A stretch of DNA of 26,479 nucleotides, taken from contig JBBQVS010000057.1 of assembly GCA_038211295.1 (NCBI GenBank), positions 1 through 26,479 of the forward strand, given 5' to 3'. The stretch comes from JBBQVS01 sp038211295 (GTDB taxonomy: Bacteria; Chloroflexota; Ktedonobacteria; Ktedonobacterales; Ktedonobacteraceae). Below, in pieces: positions 8,287 to 17,300 of the stretch. The stretch's first letter is position 1, and every line of letters starts with the position of its first letter. The notes under the pieces were generated by a model. It searched no databases and was not told where the DNA came from. It saw nothing but the letters and a program-made list of their open reading frames with translations. A program made the position numbers and the translations under genes.

Positions 8287-8318
8287 AAAAATATTGTCAT
8301 TCGAATAGCAATATTTTT
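8287..8318 (+). promoter_or_regulatory. Inverted repeat in the leader of the DUF2089-like gene
   Basis: AAAAATATTG (8287-8296) and CAATATTTTT (8309-8318) are perfect 10-bp arms around a 12-nt loop, ending 13 nt before the AAAGGAG ribosome site (8332-8338). It may be an operator for a dimeric regulator or a weak RNA hairpin with a U-run (attenuator). Confidence 0.4.
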
Positions 8319-8349
8319 ACAAGTAGAACGTAAAGGAGAGATAGAGCGT

Positions 8350-8709
8350 ATGCATCAATTGATTACACGCGACCCGGTGAGCGGTGGAGAACTGATTGTG
8401 ACGCGGCTAGAGTGTCCTGATAGTGGTATTGTTATCGAGGGCCAGTTTAACCTTGGCTGGATTGGTCGCCTCACAAAAGAGCAGCTTGAGTTTGTTGAGT
8501 TGCTGGTAAAGTATCGTGGCAACGTACAGAAGCTCGCGGCAGAAATGAACGTAGCGTATAACACGGCCCGCAGTCGTCTGGACGAGATTGTCAGCGCACT
8601 TGGCGGTGCGCCCGAAAATGATGGTCGCGTTGACCGTCGTCTTGTGCTTGATCGTCTCGCGGCAAAAGAGATTAGTGTCGAGGAGGCTATGCGGCTCCTC
8701 AAAAGCTAA
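8350..8709 (+). CDS. DUF2089-like protein with degenerate zinc ribbon
   Basis: A 119-residue probable regulator. The start at 8350 (MHQLITRDPVSGG) follows AAAGGAG; the longer reading from 8245 begins inside the promoter. The N-terminal 35 residues match the DUF2089 zinc-ribbon shape, but the usual CPxCGG and CPxCG cysteine pairs read DPVSGG and CPDSG, so only one of four cysteines is left and zinc binding is unlikely. The middle (LTKEQLEFVELLVKYRGNVQ then VAYNTARSRLDEIVSALGG) is the conserved helix-turn-helix-like core. The C-terminus RRLVLDRLAAKEISVEEAMRLL is a short helical SHOCT-like module also found at the end of the next gene. It is followed after 81 bp by the solenoid gene on the same strand, probably one operon. 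Confidence 0.75.
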   Translation: MHQLITRDPVSGGELIVTRLECPDSGIVIEGQFNLGWIGRLTKEQLEFVELLVKYRGNVQKLAAEMNVAYNTARSRLDEIVSALGGAPENDGRVDRRLVLDRLAAKEISVEEAMRLLKS

Positions 8710-8790
8710 ACGTGGTAGGAGGCGTAAGAAGCAGACGAACCGCACTTCTTATATAAAGGAAGAAAAACCCTTTTCAGAAAGGATAACAAC

Positions 8791-10308
8791 ATGACCACAT
8801 TTCCCGCAGTACAGACAATCGTCATTTCGGATGTGAGTGGAAGTCTCATTGTTCATGGTTCCGAGCAACCGAATATTCAAGTAGAGTCAGCAAGCACCAT
8901 TGAACAGTTACAACCGCGTGGCGATACATTATCAATAAGCGACATAGAAGGGGATTTACACCTCTCTGTTCCTCACGAAACTAGCGTGATTGCGAAAGAT
9001 ATACAGGGAAATGCTCACATTGAGCATGTCGGACGCGTCGATCTCAAGGACGTGGGCTGCGGTGCGCTTCTTTCGCTTATACACGGCGATATGTATGTTA
9101 TTGATATTGGTGGCACTGTTGAGGTACGTGAGACCAATGGCACTGTGAGTATAAAGGATGTCGGCAGCAGTGCGACCTTGAAGGGTATCGGTGGTAATGT
9201 GACACTTACCGGTGTTGGAAAAGATGCTTCTTTGTCTGGTATCAATGGTAGCGTCACAGTGAAAGACATTGGCACAAGCCTTTTGCTGGAAAACGTCGAT
9301 GGCAGTGTTCAGGCGAGCGACGTTGGCACAACACTAACGGCGCAAGAAATTCGGGGCAATGTGACTCTGCACGATATTGGCAACAATCTTGTACTTACTA
9401 ACATAGGTGGCACAGTGCAGGTAACGGACGTTGGCAACAGTGCCACCTTCACGCGACTCAGTGGCACGCTCACAGCTAACGACATTGGGGGCAACCTGTC
9501 GCTGCTCGCTGATCTCGTTCCGGGCCGCTCATCTATTAGCGTTGGTGGCAACGCGACCATAACAATTCCAAAGGGCGCGAACCTGACTCTCACGGCGCAG
9601 GTGGGCGGGAATGTCACCGGCAGTTCGATGTCTTCTTCGTCGTCGTCGGGTTCGCATACTATAAATGTAACATACGGTACGGGTGTCGCTTTGCTCGAAC
9701 TTGAGGTTGGTGGCAACCTCGTGTTACATAGCGACGAGAGTCCACGTAGCAGCAGTAGTGCAAGTGGCTTCACCTATCAAGCTGACATTCCGCCTGTGAA
9801 GGACAATCGGGGAAAGAACATTTCGGAGGCTGTGAGCAATCTCAATGTTCGCATCAACGAGCGCGAGTGGCAACTTGACCCGCAGCGTCTGGATCGCCTT
9901 GTCGAGCAGGCAAAGCAGGCCGCAACCGACGGCGTACAGGGTGCGCTCGAAGCCGTCGAGCAAGCACTGAGCAACATACGAATGCCCGCGCCGAAAACGG
10001 CACCTAAGCCTCCTGTTCCACCAAAGGCTCCGATGTCTCCAATGGAACCGATGCGACCAATAGAGCCAATGAAGCCAATGGCTCCCATGCAACCGATAAA
10101 GCCGATACAACCAATGGCTCCTATCCAACCGATGCAATCGCTTGCCGACGTTGAAGAAAGCAAGGCACAAACGCAACACGCACCGGAGATGGTTGTGCCG
10201 CTTCCAAGCGACCCGGCGCAAGAGCGCATGGCGATTCTCCGCATGATTGCCGAGGGGCGCATCACTCCCGACGAAGGCGACCTCTTGCTGGAAGCGTTGG
10301 GGAACTGA
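8791..10308 (+). CDS. Beta-solenoid (DUF4097/YvlB-like) protein with Pro-Met linker and SHOCT-like tail
   Basis: A 505-residue protein with no signal peptide or TM segment. AAAGGA lies 7 nt before the start. Residues 81-242 contain eight exact 18-residue repeats plus a ninth partial, consensus GxVxxxD(V/I)G, predicted to form beta-solenoid rungs; flanking sequence (1-80, 243-315) continues the beta pattern, and a Ser-rich loop lies near 278-288. Residues about 330-395 look helical. A tandem Pro-(Met/Ile)-x linker at 414-449 follows. The C-terminal MAILRMIAEGRITPDEGDLLLEAL resembles the small helical module of YvlB/LiaX-type proteins, which are linked in Firmicutes to cell-envelope stress. By analogy it may sense or scaffold at the membrane, but this is inference. 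The terminator at 10400-10442 follows. Confidence 0.75.
   Translation: MTTFPAVQTIVISDVSGSLIVHGSEQPNIQVESASTIEQLQPRGDTLSISDIEGDLHLSVPHETSVIAKDIQGNAHIEHVGRVDLKDVGCGALLSLIHGDMYVIDIGGTVEVRETNGTVSIKDVGSSATLKGIGGNVTLTGVGKDASLSGINGSVTVKDIGTSLLLENVDGSVQASDVGTTLTAQEIRGNVTLHDIGNNLVLTNIGGTVQVTDVGNSATFTRLSGTLTANDIGGNLSLLADLVPGRSSISVGGNATITIPKGANLTLTAQVGGNVTGSSMSSSSSSGSHTINVTYGTGVALLELEVGGNLVLHSDESPRSSSSASGFTYQADIPPVKDNRGKNISEAVSNLNVRINEREWQLDPQRLDRLVEQAKQAATDGVQGALEAVEQALSNIRMPAPKTAPKPPVPPKAPMSPMEPMRPIEPMKPMAPMQPIKPIQPMAPIQPMQSLADVEESKAQTQHAPEMVVPLPSDPAQERMAILRMIAEGRITPDEGDLLLEALGN
9031..9516 (+). repeat. Nine tandem 54-bp (18-residue) coding repeats
   Basis: Each unit encodes 18 residues with no insertions, for example GSVTVKDIGTSLLLENVD, GSVQASDVGTTLTAQEIR, GNVTLHDIGNNLVLTNIG and GTVQVTDVGNSATFTRLS. 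The first full unit starts at residue 81 (GRVDLKDVG) and the ninth (GTLTANDIGGNLSLLADL) drifts. Nucleotide identity between units is only partial, so the array is old rather than freshly duplicated. Confidence 0.85.
10030..10137 (+). repeat. Twelve tandem 9-bp units coding Pro-(Met/Ile)-X
   Basis: Twelve consecutive tripeptides of the form P-M-x or P-I-x (PMS, PME, PMR, PIE, PMK, PMA, PMQ, PIK, PIQ, PMA, PIQ, PMQ) form a probable extended polyproline-like linker between the solenoid part and the C-terminal helical module. Simple 9-bp units can change copy number by slippage. Confidence 0.85.
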
Positions 10309-10399
10309 AGTAATGGGATACTGTCACATGTAACGAGGTGGTTCAAGGTTGTAGAAGAGGTGTGAACTGTGTAGTGAGTGATGAAAGGGTATCACGGGG

Positions 10400-10442
10400 G
10401 CAAAAAAACATGGTGAGAGTAAGCCGCGCCATGTTTTTTTGC
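10400..10442. terminator. Strong bidirectional terminator
   Basis: A perfect 14-bp inverted repeat: GC-A7-CATGG (10400-10413), a 15-nt loop, CCATG-T7-GC (10429-10442). The A and T runs give a U-tract on either strand. It separates the solenoid operon from the tRNA-Arg gene on the opposite strand and could end both transcripts. Confidence 0.85.
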
Positions 10443-10457
10443 TCTCGTCTTGAGAAA

Positions 10458-10530
10458 TGCGCCCAGCAGGGATCGAACCTGCGACCATCCGATTAGAAGT
10501 CGGATGCTCTATCCACTGAGCTATGAGCGC
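10458..10530 (-). tRNA. tRNA-Arg (anticodon UCU)
   Basis: The minus strand reads GCGCTCATAGCTCAGTGGAT at the 5' end. The acceptor stem GCGCTCA pairs with TGGGCGC (one G-T), the D-arm is present, the anticodon stem-loop TCCGACTTCTAATCGGA has anticodon TCT, and the T-arm has GGTTCGATCC. The discriminator is A and CCA is not encoded. Length is 73 nt. The gene stands alone, with no integrase nearby. Confidence 0.96.
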
Positions 10531-10967
10531 ATGACGTTTAACAATGTGAGTCGTTAAACATCATAATAACAATTTGTGACGCAACCGTCAAGCCCGTACC
10601 AGAAACACTCAAAAATCACGGCAATGTGTGTAAACGGCACGACTGTGGATATGTTGTGTGACTAATCCCATCGGTTGGGCGTAATGAAATCAATTTGACG
10701 TGGAATGGTGGGTGGTTGTGTGCGTAAGGTAATTTTGGACATAAAAGGCAGGGAAGCAGGACAGGCAGGGAAGCAGGACAGGGGCAAGCCCTGTCACTAC
10801 TATACATGGAACCGCGCGGCTTCGCCACGGCGTGGCGGGTCTCGTAGTATAGTAGTGACAGGGCTTGCCCCTGTCCTGCTTCCCTGCATCACGCCCCTAT
10901 TGTTGTCGGCCTGCCCTGTGCTGCATCATAGCCCCTATTATGATACTTCACCTGTTGGAAAAACCAG
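10531..10967. other. 437-bp gene-free region with repeats
   Basis: No convincing gene is seen between the tRNA and the helicase stop. It holds the long inverted repeat (10748-10887). Just after it are two imperfect copies of a short direct repeat, GCATCACGCCCCTATT (10886-10901) and GCATCATAGCCCCTATT (10922-10938). Reading frames here are short and run through the inverted repeat, so they are not called. Confidence 0.6.
10748..10887. repeat. Long perfect inverted repeat (40-bp arms) with a tandem direct repeat at its left edge
   Basis: The left arm (10765-10804) and right arm (10848-10887) are exact reverse complements over 40 nt, with a 43-nt centre. The centre carries a smaller hairpin, CGCCAC (10823-10828) with GTGGCG (10832-10837). 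Left of the structure a 16-nt unit, GGCAGGGAAGCAGGACA-like, occurs twice in tandem (10748-10780). Within each arm GGGGCAAGCCC-type sequence can fold again. This looks like a MITE or dispersed palindromic element rather than a terminator: it lacks U-runs and is 80 bp past the helicase stop. Confidence 0.85.
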
Positions 10968-13900
10968 TTAAAATAACCCTAACGAGCATAATATTTGTGC
11001 ATCGTGCTGTTCTTCGTCTTCTTCGTGAACGAGGCAGAGCCGCTCATCTTTGTATAGGCTCACCACGAGATCGCTTAGGTCCTTGTCATCGACTCCGCTT
11101 CTGATCTGCCGATTGATCGCGTCCACCGCAGACCTTAATAGAGGGAAATTGTAGATTCTGTCAACCGCTCGTTCCAGTTCCTCGACGGACTCGAACTCTT
11201 TGAGTAATTGTTTCTTTTGCTCTGTGACATAGTGTTTCAGACGCTCGTAGGCGCGATACCGCGCACTGGACGGACGCCCAAGCTGACCGCTTGTGCTTCT
11301 ATCTTCCGTCACAATCTGCTCTACACCCTGTCGCACCAGCTCATGCTGCTCCTCTGGCAAAGCAATCGCGGGGGTATCATAGGTACACGCCGCCGCAGTG
11401 AGAATCGTGAGCTGCGACTGCGTGACACTCTCCCCCTTACGGTTCACCCATGCTAGCGCGTCGTTGCCATCGCCTGTACGCATATAGACCAGTACGCCCT
11501 GTGGCGAGGTCGGACGATGCGGATGTGCTTTTGTAGAAAAGATAACGTTCGGCAACTTCTCGACCTTCGCCTTTAACTCTGGTCGCGCCTCAATCGCGCT
11601 TTTCCATATCTGGTAGGCGTGTGAGGTAAGGTCTACTTCTGTATCGCCGTCCCCATCCAGTACGCCCGCCTTCTCGTTATACAGGTCGAGTAATGGCATA
11701 TTGTCGCCATCATCCTCAAAAAACGACTCGTCGGTTCCGACAACCTCGGCGTTCTCGCGCAACCGTTGCCGTACACGCTCACGCAAGCGGATAAGCTGCT
11801 CTACGCCATCGGCAGGCAAGAACGAGTAGCAATAAATTGTATCAGCTCTCTGTCCGATGCGGTCAACGCGACCTGCGCGTTGGATGAGACGAATAATCGC
11901 CCAGGGCAGATCATAGTTCACGACAATTGCGGAGTCTTGCAAGTTCTGCCCCTCGCTCAACACATCGGTTGCGATCAGCACCCGTAGCTCACGTTCCGCG
12001 CCGACACTCCCGCGTTTCCCATTGCTGTTCGGGCTAAAACGCCATGCCAGTTCGGTTGGATTCGCTGAATCTCCCGTGACACCCTCCAGGGCGGGAATGC
12101 CACGTTTTTTGAGTTGCTGTGTGAGATAGTGGACGGTATCCGCGAATTGTGTGAAGATTAACACCTTCTCGCGTGGGTGCTTTTGTGTTAGTAGCTTCTC
12201 CAACGCCCCTAGTTTCGCGTCGTCTTCCGCGTCCCATGACCCGCATTCCGCGAGTACATCCAGCAGGCCATGACAATCCGCGAGTATGTCCCTTTTTAGA
12301 TTGCTATTGAAGAATGCGGGACGTATCCACTTGAACCGCGAGCGATACCGCGTCGCATAGTCGTTGTAGACCTCCGCCGCCTGCTTGCGATACTCTATTT
12401 CGCTGAACAGGGGCAATGCTGCGAGTGGAGCCGTACCCGTCGTCTCTTCGTCATCCATCGCGCTCTGTCCTGCCACATTCTCGTCCTCGTCGGTGGTCGC
12501 GTCGAGCAGTTCCGCGTTTTGTGTCCCGATTGGCACCTCTAGCCCTGCTTCGAGCGCGTGCAACACGATAAAGTTTCGCAACGTGTGTCGCTCTATGGAT
12601 TGGATAAATGCTGGCCCACCACTCTCTAAGCGTTTGAACAGTCCCACGCGACAGAAGCCCATGAGCCGCTTGCCGCCGCGTGACAGGTTCTTTACATTCA
12701 GTCGCTCATTCGTGGTTGGAGTCAGTCCCCTCTGTTTGCTATCAGAAACGAGATAGTTTGCCAGACCGTAGCGAGGCAGGTTCAGCTTGTTGATTGTCGA
12801 AAGCACGTGTTCGGAGTAGAGACGAGCATACTGGTCGTGGCTCTGCCCCTCGTCGAGCGCGAACGTAATCGTGCGTGGGAGACGCGTTGGAAAATACGAA
12901 CGTGTCCCATCACGAAATGTCAGGTAGCGGCGTCCAGTTTCTTCGTCAAGCGTGGCGTAGTATTCCTGAATAAAGCTACGCGTGCGGCGTACCATATAGA
13001 GGCGCATCAGGTCGCGCCAATCTTCGGGATAGTTGCTCTGCTCGAACGCGCCCAGCGAGCGGACGGGATGCTGATGCTCACGCATAAACGCCGCCTCGCC
13101 CTTCTCGCTCAACAACCGCTCTGGTCGAATCCCCAGGTCTTTGGCCTTGTCGTCCGTGAGGAACAGGCGCAGTTGTGCCGAGATATCGCGATAATTTTTG
13201 TTATAGGGCGTGGCGGTCAACAGGATACACTTGCTCTCGTTGCGCTCTATATAGTCTTTGATGGCCCGAAATCGCTTGCTTTCGCTATTCCGCAGATTGT
13301 GACTTTCGTCCACAATCACCACGCGATAGCGGCGCAGACTCGGTAGCTCTCTGAGTACGACGCTGCTTGAAAGCACCAGACCCATCAGGTGATACTCTTG
13401 CTGATACTCTTCCCACATCTTGACGAGGTTTTTGGGGCAGATAATTAGCGTACTGAACGAGTAGTCTTCTTGCATCACCCGTGCCAGAGCCGTCGCCATC
13501 AGCGTCTTGCCCAGGCCAACGACATCGCCAATCAGCACGCCGCCGCGTTTGTTCAGGTGATGCGCCGCTATCTTGACCGCCGCCGCCTGATACTCGAAGA
13601 GTGTGTCGCGCATATCCTTTGGAATGGTGAACTCTAGCAGTCCCGCGCGTGCCTCCTGTGCCAGATGGTAGGCCATTTTGAGGTAGAGCAGGTAAGGGGG
13701 AACCGGCTCCGCTCGCGCCCAGCTTTCATCGATGATCGTGGCGAGTTCCTGTGAGATATCGATACACCAGCGATCCTCCCAGCGTTCATCGAACCACCGC
13801 GCCAATTTTTTACAGGCGTCATCATCGACAACATCGATGTTCAGTTCCCCTTGATGTGAGAGACCCGCGAACGTCAGGTTGCTGCTGCCCGTGTAGCCAA

Positions 13901-14372
13901 TCATCGGCACCTGTGCGTCGTGACGGTGCAGGAGGTACAGTTTGGCGTGCAATTTGTGACGTAGATACAGCTTGACGATGACGCGCCCACTTTTGAGTTG
14001 CTCACTTAACCGTCGTAAGCCCTGCTGATCGGCGTTCGTAGGTGCGCCTACAATCAACTGATCGCGAAAATCCTGTGCCACGCGCCGCTTGAGTTGCAGT
14101 GCCGTGCGCTGATCCATGTCAAGTCCGTCTTCGTCGCCACTCGTGAAGCGGAACACCTGTCGTACCTCATCCTGTGGCTTATCCTGCATCCCAATCATCA
14201 AGCGACAGCACTCACCCGCGCCACCCTGCCACGACTCCATCATCGCCTCGATCTGTCGCCACCCGCGCAAATTGAAATAGCCCACGCAGAAGTCCGCGCG
14301 ATACGAGACCCGCAACGTCTCCCGCAATGCGTCCAGAAATCTCTGCTCTATATTGTCATAAATACGTGGCAT
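10968..14372 (-). CDS. PLD-like nuclease / SNF2-family helicase fusion, defence-associated
   Basis: A 1134-residue protein. Residues about 1-200 form a phospholipase-D-like (HKD) domain: HAK with H142 and K144, followed by GSSNLTFAGLSHQGELNI, as in NgoFVII-type nucleases; only one HKD motif is visible, so a dimer would be needed for catalysis. A superfamily-2 SNF2-like helicase follows: DVVGLGKT with K289, DESH at D355, LLTATPYNKN, then the C-terminal lobe with VLIFTQFADT, ATDVLSEGQNLQ and QRAGRVDRIGQ near 835. All ATPase motifs are intact. Residues beyond about 880 are a helical extension I cannot assign. It is the second gene of an operon: GGAG within TAGGAG overlaps the methylase stop, 10 nt before this ATG. 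Likely role: translocation and cleavage of unmethylated foreign DNA, inferred from context. Confidence 0.85.
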   Translation of the reverse strand: MPRIYDNIEQRFLDALRETLRVSYRADFCVGYFNLRGWRQIEAMMESWQGGAGECCRLMIGMQDKPQDEVRQVFRFTSGDEDGLDMDQRTALQLKRRVAQDFRDQLIVGAPTNADQQGLRRLSEQLKSGRVIVKLYLRHKLHAKLYLLHRHDAQVPMIGYTGSSNLTFAGLSHQGELNIDVVDDDACKKLARWFDERWEDRWCIDISQELATIIDESWARAEPVPPYLLYLKMAYHLAQEARAGLLEFTIPKDMRDTLFEYQAAAVKIAAHHLNKRGGVLIGDVVGLGKTLMATALARVMQEDYSFSTLIICPKNLVKMWEEYQQEYHLMGLVLSSSVVLRELPSLRRYRVVIVDESHNLRNSESKRFRAIKDYIERNESKCILLTATPYNKNYRDISAQLRLFLTDDKAKDLGIRPERLLSEKGEAAFMREHQHPVRSLGAFEQSNYPEDWRDLMRLYMVRRTRSFIQEYYATLDEETGRRYLTFRDGTRSYFPTRLPRTITFALDEGQSHDQYARLYSEHVLSTINKLNLPRYGLANYLVSDSKQRGLTPTTNERLNVKNLSRGGKRLMGFCRVGLFKRLESGGPAFIQSIERHTLRNFIVLHALEAGLEVPIGTQNAELLDATTDEDENVAGQSAMDDEETTGTAPLAALPLFSEIEYRKQAAEVYNDYATRYRSRFKWIRPAFFNSNLKRDILADCHGLLDVLAECGSWDAEDDAKLGALEKLLTQKHPREKVLIFTQFADTVHYLTQQLKKRGIPALEGVTGDSANPTELAWRFSPNSNGKRGSVGAERELRVLIATDVLSEGQNLQDSAIVVNYDLPWAIIRLIQRAGRVDRIGQRADTIYCYSFLPADGVEQLIRLRERVRQRLRENAEVVGTDESFFEDDGDNMPLLDLYNEKAGVLDGDGDTEVDLTSHAYQIWKSAIEARPELKAKVEKLPNVIFSTKAHPHRPTSPQGVLVYMRTGDGNDALAWVNRKGESVTQSQLTILTAAACTYDTPAIALPEEQHELVRQGVEQIVTEDRSTSGQLGRPSSARYRAYERLKHYVTEQKKQLLKEFESVEELERAVDRIYNFPLLRSAVDAINRQIRSGVDDKDLSDLVVSLYKDERLCLVHEEDEEQHDAQILCSLGLF

Positions 14373-14386
14373 TAGACTTCGCTCTC

Positions 14387-17300
14387 CTAGTCACCATTAT
14401 TCCGACCCATACGGTACTTAATATCATAGTTAATGATAAAATCCAATTCCTCATCCGTAAAGTGGTAGTGTTTGGCTAGTACGCGGTCAATCTCGTCTAT
14501 GATTGGTTTTGCATCGCTAACGTTGTATTCCCTGTACTCTATGTCACCTGTAGTCCTATAAGATGCTTTTTTGATAAACGCCTTCTCTTCCAGCTTATTC
14601 ATTAGTAGGAAACACAAATCTACAAGCGTACTTAAAGTTTTTTCTTGTATTGTACCTACAGGAAAATCATCTATGACTGTCTTTGTGAAGTTGTGTCCAT
14701 CACTAGTAACGCAGTAGAACCAAAAGAATAAGGATGAAGTCATCAATCCAACCATAGCGTCTCTCAGCTTTTTATCTTGAAAAGAGAGTGTCTTTTCTCC
14801 AGTAGAAACATTAGTCAGTTTACTTTTGTAGTAGGGTTGGTGATTTAAAACTCTTGCCCAGTAACGAATACCATAGCTGTAATAAAGTAAATATTCTAAC
14901 GTTTCTATCCTCATATCTCTTATCTTAGTAGCTTGTTTCATAAGCTTACTTGCTATAGAAGTCTCAATAGATGTCGATAACTTCGGAGTTATGTGATCGT
15001 TTATGAGATTGGTAGTACAGATATATTCAAGCTTGTAGAGCAAATATGGTCTCAATTCTGTTGCAAAACGATTTAATCGTGTAGTGTATGTGTTTGCAGA
15101 AGCAACTTCAGGTAGTCGAAGCCATATTGCAAGTCTTACATCAATACCTTCAAAAAGTTTGCCAGGTCTACACTCATAGAAGGAAATATAGTTTGTTCCA
15201 AATGCAGTTACCAACTGATTGGTTGAAATCATTCGAGGAGTGGAAAAAGCCGACAGTTGAATTATTAGCCCTAGTGCTGCTCTTGGATGACTAATAAGAA
15301 TAGACCTTTCCATGACAAAGGGAAATAAATTGCCACTCTCGATAGTTTTGTAATCCCGAATAGAATAATTTTTTCTTACTTTGCTATACTCCACATACGG
15401 CGGATTGCCGATAATCACATCGAAGCCGCCTTCGTGCATAATGCCATAGAACTGGGCATACCAGTGAAAGGGCTTGTGGCTTTGTTGCCACTTCCTGAAG
15501 TCTTGCTCATACTCTTGGGCTTGCTTATTGTTTTTATCTATCTTGTATTCAGCAGCGAGACAGCTATCAAGTTCGGTATTGAGTTCCTCTAGTTTGATAC
15601 GTAGGTCTTGTTTCGCGGCGGCTATATCCCAGTGTTCAAGCTGCAACTCGGTTTGTAGTTTGCGGAAGTCCCGAAAGCCAACGTCTATCGCCTTTGCCTT
15701 TTGTTCGATACGGTTGAGCATGTCGGTAGAGAAAAGCATACTCCTGATATCTTTGTTGACAGTGGCGCGTACATCTTCCAGCGTCGTGAAGCCGATCAGC
15801 GTGTTGCCCGCGCGTATATTGAAGTCGATATCAGGCAACGGCTCGATATCCTTGACGCGTTCAACTTGCGCGACCAGTTTGAGGAAGAGGCGCAGTTTGC
15901 ATATTTCGGTGGCCTCCTCCATGATATCGACACCATACAGGTTGTTGATGATGATTGACTTGAGAATGAAATAGTCACGGTTATGGTGTGTGGCGACCTC
16001 GCGCAAAATAGCTTGAAATACTTTGAGGTCGGGATAGCTACGCCGAAGTTTGGGATCAACCAGAAAGTCCAGGCGTTCGCGCTCGTCTACCTTGATTTGC
16101 ATACGTATCAGACACGCCTCATACAGTGGCTTGAGGATGTTGAGCGCGGCAAAGAGGAACGCGCCAGAGCCACAGGTCGGATCAAGCACCGTCACCCTGC
16201 GAATGTGCTTATAGAACGCGTTCAACAGGTTTGTGTCCTCACCATAGGTAATGATATCCTGCGCGAACTTGCAGATATCCAGATTGTACGTGATGAGGTC
16301 GTTGATAGATGTAACCTCGCCGTTGGCAAGCTTTGTGTGTACCTCTTCGTAGCGTTGACGCCGCGCAACCACCTCGCGCCAAATCTCTGTCGGGAGCGCG
16401 AAATCCTCTGGCGCGGGCTTGTTCCATTCGGTACGCCGTGTGACATCATGCACCCCTGCCTCTATCTCTGCTGGCAAGGGCAGATTCGTCCCCTTCGCAA
16501 CCGCTTCATAGATGTACTCGTCTGGATTGTCTCGCAACTGCGACCAGACCGCACGCCCCGGCTCAAAGGCAATCTCACAATCCTCTTTTGTCGCCTCGAA
16601 CAGATAGGGGATAATCGTGTTTTTGCTGATATATTCGGTGATGTCTTCTTTCGTATAGTACGCGCCCATCTGCTTCTGGTTGATATACTTCTCGAAGATA
16701 TAGCCAAGCACGTCGGGGTTGATCTCTCTATCGTTTTTGAGTTCGCGATCATCCAGGTGCCAGTCGAACTCATCGAAAAAGTCAAAGATGCGTTTGAATG
16801 CCGCGTCTGGAATATGGATAGTCGGGTTGTCGCGTTCCAGCGAATGTACATCGAACAGGCCACCATTGAGGTACGGGATTTTACCAAGCAGTGCCTGCAA
16901 ATCGCCTGGACGTGCGGTACGCTTGTCCTCCTGTGTGTTCAGTTCCGAGAAAAGGTTGAGTAGAAAATAGCGGTAAAAAGTATGAAACTCGTCTTGCCCG
17001 TACTGTGTTCGTACCTGTTCCAGGCGGTTGCGTAAATAGCTCTTTTCGCCATTCAGCGTGTCGTCGCTTGTGGTGTTGAGGAAGCCCTGCCGTTGAATAA
17101 AATAAATGAACATCAAGCGGTTGAGCATCAGCGAGGCATACCAGTCTTTATCGCCTTGCGCCAGAATACCCTCGATAAAGGTCGTGAACTCCTTGAGTTC
17201 TTCCTGGAAGCGTTTGTAAAATTTCTTAGTGACAGGCTCCGTATCGAAGGCTTTTTTGTTGCGTGCCGCGACCTCTGCCGCGCTCGGCTCATCCTCTAAG

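Noticed and set aside
9724..10346. Two long minus-strand frames opposite the solenoid gene, rich in Gly/Ile or Arg/Leu/His
   Set aside because: They mirror the Pro-Met repeat and are low-complexity shadows of the coding strand.
10458..10967. tRNA-Arg as the integration site of a defence island
   Set aside because: The defence genes lie on the 5' side of the tRNA, there is no integrase, and no repeat of the tRNA 3' end was seen at the other side.
10705..11104. Plus-strand frames across the long inverted repeat and the helicase 3' end
   Set aside because: Their composition follows the repeat and the opposite-strand helicase; there is no ribosome site.
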